Assembly (NCBI GenBank): GCA_002245135.1
Contig: NGBS01001245.1
Coordinates: forward strand, 1 to 27,482
Direction of reading: 5' to 3'
DNA length: 27,482 nt
Origin: Proteromonas lacertae
Lineage: Eukaryota > Sar > Bigyra > Opalinata > Proteromonadidae
A model generated the notes under the pieces. That model saw nothing but the letters and a program-made list of their open reading frames with translations. It was not told the origin of the DNA and did no database searches. A program made the translations under genes and the position numbers. Every line of letters starts with the position of its first letter. Within the stretch, counting starts at the first letter, position 1. Below are positions 9,324-19,683 of this stretch, piece after piece.

Positions 9324-10647
9324 TATATATTTTGATCTCTGGATTTGTTACATCTAGTTGTTACTCTCCTCATTTTTACTTTCTTTCATTATTTTACCAT
9401 CTCTACTGTCTGATTTATCTTCAAATAGATGGAGCTAAAGGTAAACAACTGTTATTATATCTATTGTACCCTATATTATGTAAAATAATAAGAAATTACG
9501 TGGTTGTTTCAGTTCTTATCACCAAATATAGTTAATATGTGTATAATGTGTATATTCATAATCATCTCCATTTCTTTTACACAATTCGTTATAAAATACA
9601 TCTATTTCTTTAAAAAATTGAAAATTATATTCAAGCTTTAGTTTGAAAATTCCATTTATTTTCAAGTTTATTAGGTTATGTCCTATAGATATCAATATAA
9701 TTTTCTATATTATATTGTATTTTTACAGTAGGAATAGAATAGCCCCCAATTAATACTACTTCAAGGTGGATTTTAAGAAAAGTGGTTGTGGAATTGCTAT
9801 CAATGATAATTTTAATAATTTATATTTTAGTACACTTAAGTAGTTTAATGGTATATTTTATTTATATATAAATAGCGTTTGCAATAAATAAAGAGAAATT
9901 AGTGGAAGCAAAGAATAAATACCTATGAAAGCAATAAGAATGAATTAATGACGAATCAGATAATGAAAATTATAGCGTAAAAGGAAGAAATCCATGTTTA
10001 AGACAATCCTTTGAATTATGTTGGTTAGTTGAAACATACCCAACAAAACATTCATCAAACGAAGAATATTTGTGAATATTTAAATTCTCTCATTCGTTTG
10101 CTTGAAACTAATCGAGTGAGAAGAATAGGATATAGTGTAAGTAGAATAGTTAAAGTTGATCAAAAATGTGAATGAAGTCAAATACAACATGATTTTGATT
10201 GTAGTTAATATAATCATAAAGAATTATATGATTATTATAAGCTGCATCTAAATATCTTAAATTATATCAAACAAAATTTAACATAATCCATCAAAAGTAT
10301 GAAGGAAGTAAATATACTATTCGTAAAATGTATTATATGGTGTTAAAGCATGGATAATGGGGAACGAAGAATGGTATAATCCAGTAAGATCAACACAATA
10401 TTACTATGTTGCAGTAATGAAGACACCAGAACCAAAAAATTAAGTGAAACTATAGATTATATTGTTTTAATCATCCATTTTCAAGATATTACTGAAGGTG
10501 AAACAATAGGAACGATTCTATTCAAATATCAAGTAATAACCATTGAATTACCATTTGATAGAGAGATAATATTTAGTGTAGCAAATCAAGATTAAGAGAT
10601 GGTGGTTTAGATAAAAGTGAAATAAAATTGCAAGAAGCCAAAATATT
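9324..10647. other. Interior of the MULE-like element, no intact gene
   Basis: The single-copy centre between the two arms. Short open runs on + between about 9960 and 10640 have a coding flavour, for example a stretch reading YYYVAVMKTPEPKN near 10400, but stops interrupt every frame and I cannot recognise a transposase catalytic motif. It is best read as the remains of an internal gene of the transposon. The short plus-strand frame around 9332-9535 is hydrophobic and not convincing. Confidence 0.45.
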
Positions 10648-11835
10648 TATAAAAGATAACGCTGATAGCTCAGATAAGGCTATTGTTGTAGCATTAAAAG
10701 AAAATGACTAAAAATATTAAAATAAAGAAATTATTCCTATTGTAGTGGAATGTCATAAGACCAATGTACTTGTTAAAGTGATAATTGAGACTTGTTTATT
10801 GAATAGAAAAGAAATAAAAATAGTATTGAGATTATGTGGTGATGTAGAAGTTAACTCTGTTTTAAACATACAAAGGTTTCTAAAATAGGTGATTTAATAA
10901 AGTAAAAGTTATACAAAGTTAAAGAAGTAGCTGTACAATATATGAAAAGATTAGTAGAAGGTTATGGAGGTAACTTCACTATAGATGTAAGAAATGCTTT
11001 AGAAAGCAAATTATCAAAGCATGATTCCAAAACCTGAAGTAAATCATTCCAAATTTTTAGCTTGTCTCAATGACTGGTAGTTTTATAGATGTATTAGTAA
11101 AGAAGGTAAAGTAGTAGAAGAAGGTGCAAATTTAGCTATAGTAGAAGCTATGCAAACTGAGAAAAAAAGACACATTGATGTTATTATGGATTTCTGATTT
11201 GATTTTTAAGACAAAGGTTAAATTATCATTGAGTAACAAATAAATATACATCTATTAGTGTTTTGTATGTTTATAATTAGAAATATTTACAAATATGTTT
11301 GATAAAAGTATAAATAGGTATATATAAATATTATGTGTTACACATGTGTATTATTTTATTATGCATATAAATCAATTATAAATAATTAAGTAAATAGCTA
11401 GATTACGAAAATTAGACTAATATAATTAAATAAATAAGTTTAATAATCATCATATACACATAATATATTATTATATTGAGCCCTTACTTCCTATAGGAGG
11501 CAGGTGCTCAAAATATAAAAATTGAAAAAATGATCAAACTTATGTTTGTGTCGATTCTTGTTATTTTTTGAGCACTCTCATTCAATAAGCATAATATATA
11601 AATAAAAATTGGAGATCCAAGATGCAGTTATTATGCTCTATAGTCTGGACCATGAGGTGCCCAAATTTTAAAAATAATGTCATAATGTGTGAATTGAAAG
11701 TTAACGAAATACAAAGATAAGTTCAGAAACGCTTAGTTTTATGATAATAGTAAGATAAATATGAGTATTGAGGATGAAACACCTCTAGAAATAGGGTGTC
11801 CAAATTTTGAGTGGGCACCCAAAACACAAGATCCC
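10648..11835 (-). repeat. Right terminal inverted repeat of the MULE-like element
   Basis: This is the right arm, equal in length to the left arm. On the + strand about 10680-11200 contains fragments of a former coding region with a VVECHKTNVLVKVIIETC-like run and, further on, a run ending in HIDVIMDF. Because the same sequence sits in both arms, any transcript through the element could fold into a very long double-stranded RNA. Confidence 0.75.
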
Positions 11836-11965
11836 CAAGCCAACGGTTTGAAATTTTGTATTGATTGTTCGACAATCTCTTTGATATATATATATCTTGC
11901 TTCAGTGTAATTAAGACTTTTTTCTACTTGAATTTGCTTGATTTTTTTATTTGGATTCTTATTCT

Positions 11966-12568
11966 GTTGTTCCCCGTATGGCGGAACTCTATATTCCAGA
12001 ATGATTCAATCAAAACTAATATGATATTCATGATGTTCGGAGTTAGTTATTAACAAATATATAGTTAGTTTGTCATATGACCTACATCTGTGATATACTT
12101 ATTTATGAACTTCATTATTATCAATATTAAACTAATTTTTGTATATTTTCTATTTTAATGTATCAGTGACTACTACAGTCTAAAATACATTATCTGATAT
12201 GAATAGAATACATTATTTTTAATGTTGATGTAATAAAAAAGGAAATTAAAGAGCAGGCTTGAGTGAGGCTTGAACTTATTTTTTCTTTTTTCTTTTTTAA
12301 CCGCCTTAACATTAAAAATAATGAATTCTATTCATATCAGATAATGTATTTTAGACTGTAGTAGTCACTGATACATTAAAATAGAAAATATACAAAAATT
12401 AGTTTAATATTGATAATAATGAAGTTCATAAATAAGTATATCACAGATGTAGGTCATATGACAAACTAACTATATATTTGTTAATAACTAACTCCGAACA
12501 TCATGAATATCATATTAGTTTTGATTGAATCATTCTGGAATATAGAGTTCCGCCATACGGGGAACAAC
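11966..12568. mobile_element. 603-bp fold-back (MITE-like) element
   Basis: Arms 11966-12226 and 12308-12568, 261 bp each, are near-perfect inverted copies around an 81-bp core. The termini read GTTGTTCCCCGTATGG inwards. The core contains CAGGCTTGAGTGAGGCTTGA and pyrimidine-rich tracts shared with three other places in the window. No coding capacity is present. A clear target duplication is not visible. The element interrupts or abuts a Tc1/mariner-type transposase remnant on its right. The close match of the arms suggests it is fairly young. Shared arm modules with the elements at 16063, 24127 and 24774 suggest one family. Confidence 0.75.
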
Positions 12569-12840
12569 AATATCTAGCTAATTTTCCAATAACTTCATCT
12601 ATAAAATATACATATTCTTTTCCATCACAACTTCCATTTATTATTTTATAATGTACTATACCGTATAATTGGCTTATTGCCATTACTAAAGTTAACTGTT
12701 TTCCCTTCATTAGCTGTTAATACTTTGGCTTTTTTACCTACTAAGGATCTTCCTTGTGTACGATGAATTCACAAATTATAATTAGTTTCATCAACGTACA
12801 TAAAATGATACTTATTAATCAAAGGTTTTATTTTTGATGG
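12569..12840 (-). pseudogene. Tc1/mariner (IS630-type) DDE transposase fragment
   Basis: On the minus strand the start of a DDE_3-type catalytic core is recognisable. YHFMYVDETNYNL carries the first catalytic Asp in the expected V-D-E context. HRTQGRSLVGKKAKVL follows, and then GKQLTLVMAISQLYGIVHYKI, a typical strand-rich continuation of this core. The second and third acidic residues are missing. The gene has an in-frame stop after NYNL and a frame change near 12710. It runs into the fold-back element at 12568, which supplies foreign codons to the end of the residual frame (12510). Clearly a dead fragment of a DNA transposon. Confidence 0.65.
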
Positions 12841-12854
12841 TTGTTGTGAGCGGT

Positions 12855-12906
12855 AGAGCTAAATGCGCCGTTGGGCTTTAAGAAGACTTTTTTCAAAACT
12901 AATATC
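12855..12906 (+). repeat. Orphan terminal repeat of the GCGCCGTTG family
   Basis: GAGCTAAATGCGCCGTTG begins at 12856 and is followed by a copy of the TAAGAAGACTTTTTTCAA tract. This is nearly the same as the inverted right end at 16544-16590 (GAGCTAAATGCGCCGTTGAG read inwards). The two could bound one 3.7-kb element that includes the protease-like remnant. However, the right end also pairs with a closer left end at 16063, so this copy may be an orphan. DNA just inside (12907-12960) is a diverged match to the arms of the family. Confidence 0.55.
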
Positions 12907-12960
12907 ATATTTATGATGTTGAAGATGAGTTATGTTCAAATATATGTTTAGTTTTATAAT

Positions 12961-13600
12961 GCGTGATAGACATGTTGATATCAACAATTATATTATAAAA
13001 TGTATGATTTATATTCATTTCATATATAAAATATTATATACCAATTCTATTATATTATGAAGTTATTAACAAAAATAAAATTCTATTCCTGAATTTTTTT
13101 ACCCCCTTACGAGCTTGTTATTCAAACATTTAGTTGTTTTTTCTTTTTTGTATTTTTATTTAAATTTCTTACTATTTATTAATTAAATTAGTTTAATTCA
13201 TATATACTTATTTTTATCTGAGCATATAGTTCATTTAAATGAACATTGGATAAATAAATATTAATCTAAGTAATACAGAGTAGAATGTGTGTTGGAAATG
13301 TATAGTAATGGTTTATGTAACAAATTATAATACTGTGAAAAACGAATTATTGTTTATAGTTGTTATTATTGTACAATTACCTCTATTAATGATTTTTATG
13401 GTCAAATGTTACAAGGTAGATTCCATGATTAATATTTCAGTGAATCATGCTTTGAAGTAGTCTATATATTACCAACATCAACAATTATATTATGGAATGC
13501 AGAAAAGAAGAAGTTATTAGCAATACTAGCAATGCTTCATTATTACTTTGATATGAGAGAATATTCTAGTATATTCTGCATTTCTCTTCATCCGACAAAC
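12961..13600. other. Non-coding AT-rich stretch
   Basis: No gene, structured RNA or clear repeat could be supported here on either strand. It lies between an orphan transposon end and a protease-like remnant and has the same AT-rich composition. Confidence 0.5.
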
Positions 13601-13689
13601 TATAAAGAAGTTTCTTCAAATTATCTATAAAATCAACAACATTGAAATAATTAATAAATGGTATATCTTCTATTTTTTTATTCTTTATC

Positions 13690-14503
13690 CTAGAGAATAG
13701 ATAGAACAAAATATCCACAGCTGTTATATTTTCCTTGTTTTGGTATATTAAACTCGTTATTTATATTTTCATACATTATATTGTTCATATCAAATATTTC
13801 ACTTATTTTATTTTTTATAATTAATGGAATAATGATGAATATAATCAATTTCCCACAACGTCCAATGGTATTCGTGACAAACTGGATAGAAATATTTACC
13901 TGTAGTGTTTATTTTTTTATTCCATTTTTTAAGGATAAATAATAATGGCTCAATAACATTACTGTTTTCATAATTAAGTGAATGTAAGAGAAAAACAAAA
14001 GCAGATGTGTTTAACATACTGTTGTTATTCAAAGATTTAATAATTGAATTAATAATTTTAATATATTTATCCTTCAAAACTGAATCAATAGTAAGTGGAG
14101 TAGTATAATCAACATATACACTTTTTAAATAATTAACAAAATTGGTTTTATCTTTAATATATTTAGTAATACATACTTTCATAATTATTCCAATTTGATA
14201 TGGATCAATGTTTTCCACAACAGTATACCTTTCACACATCATAAAGTGAATTACTGATAGAATATCATTATCATTAGTATCATTTATATATATTATTTTA
14301 TAATCTTTTATAGATAATCTAGACAGTTTTAAAAGAATGTGTGAAATACCTTCAACATCATCTTCAACATTATAATGCAAGATAACATTCTGTTTAGAAT
14401 GATTTATTGAAAGGGTAATAAAAGATTTTCCATTTTTGATAATAAAGTTGGTGTAATTTGCATTTGATAAAATATAATCAAAAACAAATACAGTATACCA
14501 CAT
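13690..14503 (-). pseudogene. Remnant with ULP1/adenain-like cysteine protease signatures
   Basis: A 231-residue minus-strand frame (13808-14503, ATG start) is followed by more coding-like sequence down to about 13690. Most of the frame is Ile/Asn/Lys-rich and unrecognised. Near its end, YFYPVCHEYHWTLWEID resembles the His-Trp box of the C48/C5 (Ulp1, adenovirus-type) cysteine peptidases. A block typical of the Cys side of that fold (S-C-G-Y-F-V-L, about 13720-13735) lies beyond. Such proteases occur in Polintons and PLVs, where they mature capsids, and in some MULE and KDZ DNA transposons, so the source is unclear. As a whole the gene looks broken. Treated as a fossil; the assignment is tentative. 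Confidence 0.4.
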
Positions 14504-15157
14504 TTTTTAAACAGACATTTTTTACAAGAATATTGATACAATCATAATTATAACTAATATTTCAACATATTAACATTTTTAATTTAATCTTCATTTATTT
14601 CACTATTATTAGCTTATTATCCTAACTGTTCATCAGCATTGCCATAATTTCCTGTCTTTACATAAATAAGTCCTTCTTTTATAGAATTATTCAAAAAATA
14701 AATTCAAAGAATCAAGCTTTTCTCAAGTTACAAATAGAAAAAAATGTGAAAATCTATTGAAGCTGTATGTATATTATATAAATAATATAGAGTTATGATT
14801 GTCCTACATGATATACTTGTAAACTGGTTAATAATGAGATGTTTTTGTTTGGATGAAGGTTTGTAGACAAAGCTGTTAATGAAATAATTAATTTATCTGA
14901 TAATGTGATATGAATTAAAGTGAAAAAGTAAATCATAATTTCAAATATGTGAATGATGTGTGTATTACCTATTTCAAGCATTTAAACTGTGTTTACAATG
15001 AAAATGTTTTAATTTATAATGCTACATATGGATAATTGATATTATTATGATGTTTGTATATGTGATTTATAGAAATTTACTGGAATAGTTGTATAAATGC
15101 TAATTTATTCTTAATAGGAATAATTAGATGAAATTAATGTTCCAAGTCTTAAATGTG

Positions 15158-15226
15158 GCAATTAAATGATAGAATCATTATTAATTGGAGAAATTTGTCA
15201 TTAAATGATTCTATTTATTTAATTGC
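15158..15226. repeat. Imperfect hairpin, GCAATTAAAT arms
   Basis: Left arm 15158-15180 and right arm 15203-15226 are inverted copies with small differences (GCAATTAAAT and AGAATCATT blocks), around a ~22-nt loop. It may be a small decayed fold-back element. There is no sign of a transcript. Confidence 0.45.
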
Positions 15227-15910
15227 TTATTTTAACATGTCAATCACTAATGAGGATTACATATAAATTAATATAAGGAGGAAAGAGATAGAGAATAATA
15301 TAATAGCAAACCATTAGTACAGATGATTAGTGATTTTTAACTCTTGCTAAAAGATTTTCATGTAGTGGTTTAAAAAAGATATGTAGTTATTATTAATATA
15401 AGAAAATGAATGAAAATACTGCAAATTGTTTGTTTATATGAAAAAGTATGGTTCTTTCTAAAATAGTTTGAGAAAAGAAGAAGGAATTAGAGTGTATAAT
15501 GTACGATTTAGAAGCTCAAAAGAGTTGAGTAGGTTAGAAGGAATATTATGTGAATATAAGTAGATAGTTGAAAATGTGTTTGTAATATAAAGCTAAATCA
15601 TAATGAAAAATTATTTATTACCATATATAAAGATAAATTTCTTGAATAGTACATACATAGTAATCTTCTTCAATTTTTATTCTTTCGAATAATAATCTTA
15701 GAAATAATAAGAAGACTAATATGTATTTCTCTTATATTCTTTATCATTCTATAAAAAGTATATATATCATACAAAATGAAGTTTATCTGTTAAATAACGA
15801 GTTTATAACACTTTTTATCAAAAAACAAGTTTGATGAGCTTGGCACATTGAATGCCATGATTTGTCATATATCGTGACAGGCTTGAGCAAATAGAACAGC
15901 AAAAAGAGTA

Positions 15911-15963
15911 AAATAAAAAACATCAAGCTTGATGGTTTGACTAAGTTAAACTTTATTTTTTAG
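15911..15963 (+). repeat. Dispersed repeat, copy 1 (CATCAAGCTTGATGG)
   Basis: This ~50-bp unit contains the palindrome CATCAAGCTTGATG, then GGTTTGACT and a CTTTATTTTTTA tract. A second copy in the same orientation lies at 26630-26680. The similarity stops at both sides, so this is probably the end of a dispersed element. Confidence 0.5.
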
Positions 15964-16062
15964 AGGACATTTTTTATAGAACGGCTGTTCAAATTTTTTC
16001 ACATTTCTAGTGGTGTAACAGCTTTTATATTAAATTTCTTCTAGATATAGATAAGTTGTTGT

Positions 16063-16579
16063 GCGCCGTTGAGCGTTAAGAAGACTTTTTTCAATTCTAT
16101 ATCATAAACGTAACCTCTGGCCCTTCAATATTACTAATCAACACTTTGTTTTCCAAAACACTTTTATTTTTATATTATTTTAAAAGCTTATAACAATAGT
16201 AGACATCGGGATTAAGGTTTTAAATAGAAAAGGAATACCTAATTATTGCATTTACCTACTTAATATTTATTTTGAAAAAACAGGCTTGAATGAGGCTTGA
16301 ATATATTTTTTATTTTTTCGTTTTTAAGTGTCTTAACATCTAAATATGTGTGATTTAATTGCTTATACTAATGTATTTTTAACTCTAGTAGTGATTGAAG
16401 CAAAAAAATTAAAAATAAAATTATAATTGATTTCAATATGTTGGGATAAAGTTCAAAATTATATATATCACAGATGTAGTTTATATGACAAAGTAAGATT
16501 ATATTTGCATATAACTCGCCATCAAACCACACACTATCATTTTAGAATTGAAAAAAGTCTTTTTAACGCTCAACGGCGC
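16063..16579. mobile_element. 517-bp fold-back element with GCGCCGTTGAG ends
   Basis: The left end (16063-16098) and inverted right end (16544-16579) match over 36 bp with one difference, reading GCGCCGTTGAGCGTTAA inwards. The element contains the core CAGGCTTGAATGAGGCTTGA (16281-16300) and the arm module found in other copies (CACAGATGTAG...ATATGACAAAG, about 16469-16492). No coding capacity. Its left 299 bp are repeated in inverted orientation at 23337-23637, bracketing the GC-rich island. Confidence 0.65.
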
Positions 16580-16658
16580 ATTTAGCTCAACAATAATGAA
16601 GGAGGTGCATGAAAAAAAGGAAAGAAAAGAAAGGGAGGAAACCCTAAGAAAACTTTAA

Positions 16659-17363
16659 CATGTAAGAAATACATATAATCGTCAAAAAGAATGGCGTAAA
16701 AAACATGCATCTATTATTGAACCTGATTTTGAAGATCCTACACCAGAGCTTGCTCCCAAACGAAAGTCAGATCCTATTATAGAGGCGTTACAAATAACAT
16801 CAATACTGAATAAGTTTAATGTCAAAAAGATATCTAAATCGAAAAAGAGGATAATCCTCAGATTATAGTATCAGAAAAGTGATACAGATTCAGATGATGA
16901 AAAAGTGATTATAGCAAAGAAAAGAAAAATTAATCCTCAGAATATAGATATTAAGAAAAAGGTAGCTGAAATTCCTCCACCAGTTCCCTCAAAGAGATAC
17001 ACTGATTCAGAGCTGTTCGAGATGCTGTTGAACAAGAAGTGCAATATTAATCAATGGTACGACAAAGGATCTTTAACAAAGTACATCAGCATCCTATCCA
17101 TCAACGCCTGTAAGTACATGAAGACAGAATTGATGAAATACAAGAAAAATCAAATGAACAAGGCGTATAAAGAGCAATACAATTCCAAAGATATCCGGAT
17201 CTTCCCTGACAAAGCATCTTACAAGAAACAGTTTATCGATTCAAAAAATGCTAAAGATGATTATGAAGATGAAATTAATGCAATACAGAAGGATGTTAGC
17301 AAGGTTAAAGAAGGATTGAAGCCTATTGAAGACAGAATCAAGACATTGGAAGTTGCACATTAA
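16659..17363 (+). pseudogene. Decayed gene for a charged, PPP-motif protein
   Basis: One plus-strand frame is coding-like from 16659 to 17363 with an in-frame TAG at 16866. A local shift of frame around 16850-16880 would give a smoother acidic run there. There is no good ATG; the 152-residue open part from 16905 begins at GTG. The product would have a basic N-terminal part, a Ser/Asp/Glu patch (SDTDSDDE), a basic patch (KKRKIN), the proline motif IPPPVPSKR, then a Lys-rich helical C-terminal half ending with a coiled-coil-like stretch (about 115-150). The order acidic patch, basic patch, PPPxP resembles the protein encoded at 18531-19499, so the two may be distant relatives. Function unknown. 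Confidence 0.45.
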
Positions 17364-18330
17364 TTAGATGATAATGATGATTCCTCTTTATGATAATGAT
17401 AAGTCCTCCACCACGCCGGCATTCCCCCATCGGCTTGGTCAGATAGACACATAATAAATTATAATCCTCTAGTATGATGGTATCATATTGGAGGAAGAAT
17501 TTTTAATAATTGATCATTAGAGGTTTGAAAAATTTTCAATAATATTATGTTTAGGATGGAGGATTTTTCATTTGTCATCTTTTTCAATAAGAGGATTTCA
17601 TGCATTTATATTATATTAGTGAATGATGTGAATTTTGTTATCTATGATGCTTGAAATATATACCAATAATCTCTCTGTATAAGAAAAAATACAATTAGTT
17701 ATATATGAATATATAAAGAGCTTATGATAATTGTTTAAATGACGAAAATTTTAAATAATGACAAACAAAAATCAAACTAAACGATATTTCTTAAATTACT
17801 TCTCACTAAAGTCTCACAGTCTTCATCACTTTCATACATTGAGCTTAACAAATAATTCAAAAAATTCATTCATACTTATTAATCCACGATTCTCTAAATG
17901 AACTTTTCTTTGAAAGAGTTCTTCTCCTAGAATACTTCTTGAAGATCATCCTGTAGGGAAGAACACCCCGTAGGAGGAATCCCATAAAAACCTTACGTAA
18001 AGATGTCAAAATGTCAAAAGAGTAAATATGTCAAAAGAGACACTGGAATTGTAGTTGAGTCAAACGAAAATAGGTTGCATCGATGAAGGCCTCGTAAAGG
18101 TCAACTCTGAATCTAGAAGGGGACGGACTCCTAGAACACTCGCTAGAACTCTGTGACAATGTACCATAGTCCCATTTACGTAAGGTGCCTACGGGATTCC
18201 TCTTAACAGGGTCTACTTCTCAACGGGGTCTTCTTCCCTACGGGAACTCCTGTAAGCTATTTCTATACCTACCTATACCTATCTATGAGGCGATCTCCTA
18301 CTGGTACTCCTGGAAGCTATCTAGAAGTGT
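17364..18330. other. Gene-free transition into a GC-richer island
   Basis: A hairpin at 17466-17494 (CCTCTAGTATGAT paired with ATCATATTGGAGG) and AT-rich sequence fill the first half. From about 17930 the base composition changes visibly towards higher GC. Within 17945-18245 a CCCGTAGG/CCTACGGG-type word recurs in both orientations (around 17970, 18188 and 18238), giving imperfect inverted repeats such as GGGATTCCTC with its complement. The 70-residue frame at 18185-18397 lies in these repeats and is not considered a gene. Confidence 0.45.
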
Positions 18331-18331
18331 T

Positions 18332-18480
18332 GGTTACCACGAAGTGATGATTCTAATCACACTCTTGACTCTCCTTGCTACGCTGGTGACCTTGTAAGGG
18401 CTTTTAATTGAACCGTGGAAACCAATCGTGGAACCGGGAGTTTACAATTGTTAACTTGTTACCAATTGTTAACTCCTGGA
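18332..18480 (+). repeat. Left inverted repeat of the GC-rich island
   Basis: About 145 bp, highly similar to the reverse complement of 23180-23326, including GTGATGATTCTAAT, TTGCTACGCTGGTGACCTTG and AAGGGCTTTTAATTGAA. Its inner part is a small cluster of ACAATTGTTAA words (three near copies between 18440 and 18500). A terminal-repeat role for an element of about 5.0 kb is likely but not proven: no target duplication was found. Confidence 0.65.
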
Positions 18481-18530
18481 CTTTACAATTGTTAAGATCT
18501 CCATTGAGTCTTTTCTGATCTGTGAATACT

Positions 18531-19499
18531 ATGAAGAGAACCAGACCTATCAATGCCTCAGAGGAATCTTCTAGCGATGAGGAAGACACTAAGGTGTTCA
18601 GAATTAAGCTTAAGCCGGAGCATAAGAAGTTGAAGGCTGAGATGATTGCTGCTGCCGATGATGATGATGTTCCTCCTCCTCTCCCTCCTAAACCTCCTAA
18701 ATCTTTACTTACAATCACTAACTCCAAGGATGAAGACGATGATGATGTTCCTTTCAATGCAGAGATCATGGACCTGGTAAGAGACTTCAAAGCTGACAAT
18801 ACACCGATAAAGCTAGTGTCCGTGATTACTTATCTTGATTATAAACGATGTTGTTTGAATGAGTTCCTGGATGCCCTTTACAATTACGTGTCGGAGGAGA
18901 TCACCTTGAATGAAGACGCTAAGTACGTGATCTTTAACCAGAAGGAAGACAACCAGGATCTTCCCGATGAGTTCATCAAGATGTACCTTATCTCCATGAA
19001 GCAACAGATAAGGAATCTCGGAGTGATGAGCAGGTATACCGATCCTACTCCTGATGATGACTGTGTATACTTTAAGAACCTTTCTGCCAAGTTCCATCGC
19101 CACCTTATGAAGCTCAATCTGCTTCCTACGACTTTACTTAAAGGTCCAAGACATATCATGACCAGGATGAAGAAAGGCTGTAAGCTTATCAGATACAACA
19201 ATCGCAAGGAAGAAGACTATAGATACATCCCCCTAGGCCATCTCATGGAGCTTTACAACTGCACCTGTGCATTCAGAACCTTGAAGTATCTTCTTGGCTA
19301 TGACATCGAACAGCTTACTGCTAGTAAGAAGATGAAGCAGTACATGGACTTCCTCCAGCCAACCTTAAAGGTTAAGTACTTATTGAATATCTTCTCAGTA
19401 ATGAAGAACCAGTTCGATCAGTTCTGTATCATTAGTCCTAAGATGGATGATCTTGACCTTACTGAATCTACGGATGTTGAATCCTCTGGTGAGGACTAA
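18531..19499 (+). CDS. Acidic protein with PPP motif, unknown function
   Basis: A 322-residue frame starts at the ATG at 18531; the open frame begins slightly earlier at a GTG. The N-terminal third is disordered and charged: EESSSDEED, a Lys-rich run, ADDDDVPPPLPPKPPK (about 43-57) and EDDDDVPF. From about residue 80 the protein looks folded, mostly helical, with conserved-looking aromatic and Cys residues (for example YLDYKRCC, ELYNCTCAFRTLKYLLGY). The tail is acidic again (ESTDVESSGED). No known domain is recognised. Codon third positions are GC-richer than in the PLV genes, matching the island. It sits just inside the left inverted repeat, 184 bp from and convergent with the HAD gene. A cargo or replication protein of a mobile element is possible but unsupported. 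Confidence 0.65.
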   Translation: MKRTRPINASEESSSDEEDTKVFRIKLKPEHKKLKAEMIAAADDDDVPPPLPPKPPKSLLTITNSKDEDDDDVPFNAEIMDLVRDFKADNTPIKLVSVITYLDYKRCCLNEFLDALYNYVSEEITLNEDAKYVIFNQKEDNQDLPDEFIKMYLISMKQQIRNLGVMSRYTDPTPDDDCVYFKNLSAKFHRHLMKLNLLPTTLLKGPRHIMTRMKKGCKLIRYNNRKEEDYRYIPLGHLMELYNCTCAFRTLKYLLGYDIEQLTASKKMKQYMDFLQPTLKVKYLLNIFSVMKNQFDQFCIISPKMDDLDLTESTDVESSGED

Positions 19500-19683
19500 C
19501 TAGCAGTACTTAAACCTGATAATCTCTTGTTCTATTCTATCTCAGTGTTGTCCTTGAAGGTTTCTTTGAAGTGTCTTTTCAATTGTTCATTGCCTTGTTG
19601 TCTTGAGGAGATCACTTACGGGGACGCTTAGTGTTATTTAAGCAATCCCCCTAGACAACAAACAATAAACAAAGACTAATTAA

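Larger units (their letters stand above)
8136..11835. mobile_element. 3.7-kb MULE-like DNA transposon with 1.19-kb inverted arms
   Basis: The element is flanked by a perfect 9-bp direct repeat CAAGCCAAC (8127-8135 and 11836-11844), read as the target-site duplication. Its ends are TGGATCTTGTG (left) and, read inwards from the right, GGGATCTTGTG. Arms 8136-9323 and 10648-11835 are the same length (1,188 bp) and identical wherever I compared them, past the terminal base. A 9-bp duplication with very long terminal repeats is characteristic of the mutator-like (MULE) superfamily. The 1,324-bp interior has no intact transposase frame, so it is probably non-autonomous. The near-perfect arms point to a recent insertion or recent arm conversion. 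Superfamily assignment is inference from duplication length only. Confidence 0.8.
14504..16062. other. Long AT-rich stretch without a gene
   Basis: No convincing coding region on either strand. It contains a hairpin at 15158-15226 and a ~50-bp repeat at 15911-15963, listed separately. A short minus-strand frame at 14793-14981 is without recognisable features and is not called. Confidence 0.5.

Noticed and set aside
9332-9535. 67-residue plus-strand frame in the interior of the 3.7-kb element
   Set aside because: No ATG at its start, no recognisable domain; stops surround it and it crosses an arm border.
11865-12053. 62-residue frame entering the fold-back element
   Set aside because: It crosses a transposon boundary; the second half is non-coding repeat arm.
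12855-16590. A single 3.7-kb element between the two GAGCTAAATGCGCC ends
   Set aside because: The right end pairs better with the nearer left end at 16063, giving a complete short element; the larger unit is kept only as an alternative.
18185-18397. 70-residue frame in the left part of the GC-rich island
   Set aside because: It lies within short inverted repeats and the left island repeat and has no ATG of note. The right repeat copy does not keep the frame.
18404-18799. 131-residue Ser-rich minus-strand frame
   Set aside because: Shadow of the acidic gene: Ser runs are the complement of Asp/Glu-rich codons.
18813-19207. Two overlapping minus-strand frames opposite the acidic gene
   Set aside because: Shadows of the 322-residue gene, whose frame has the more natural composition.
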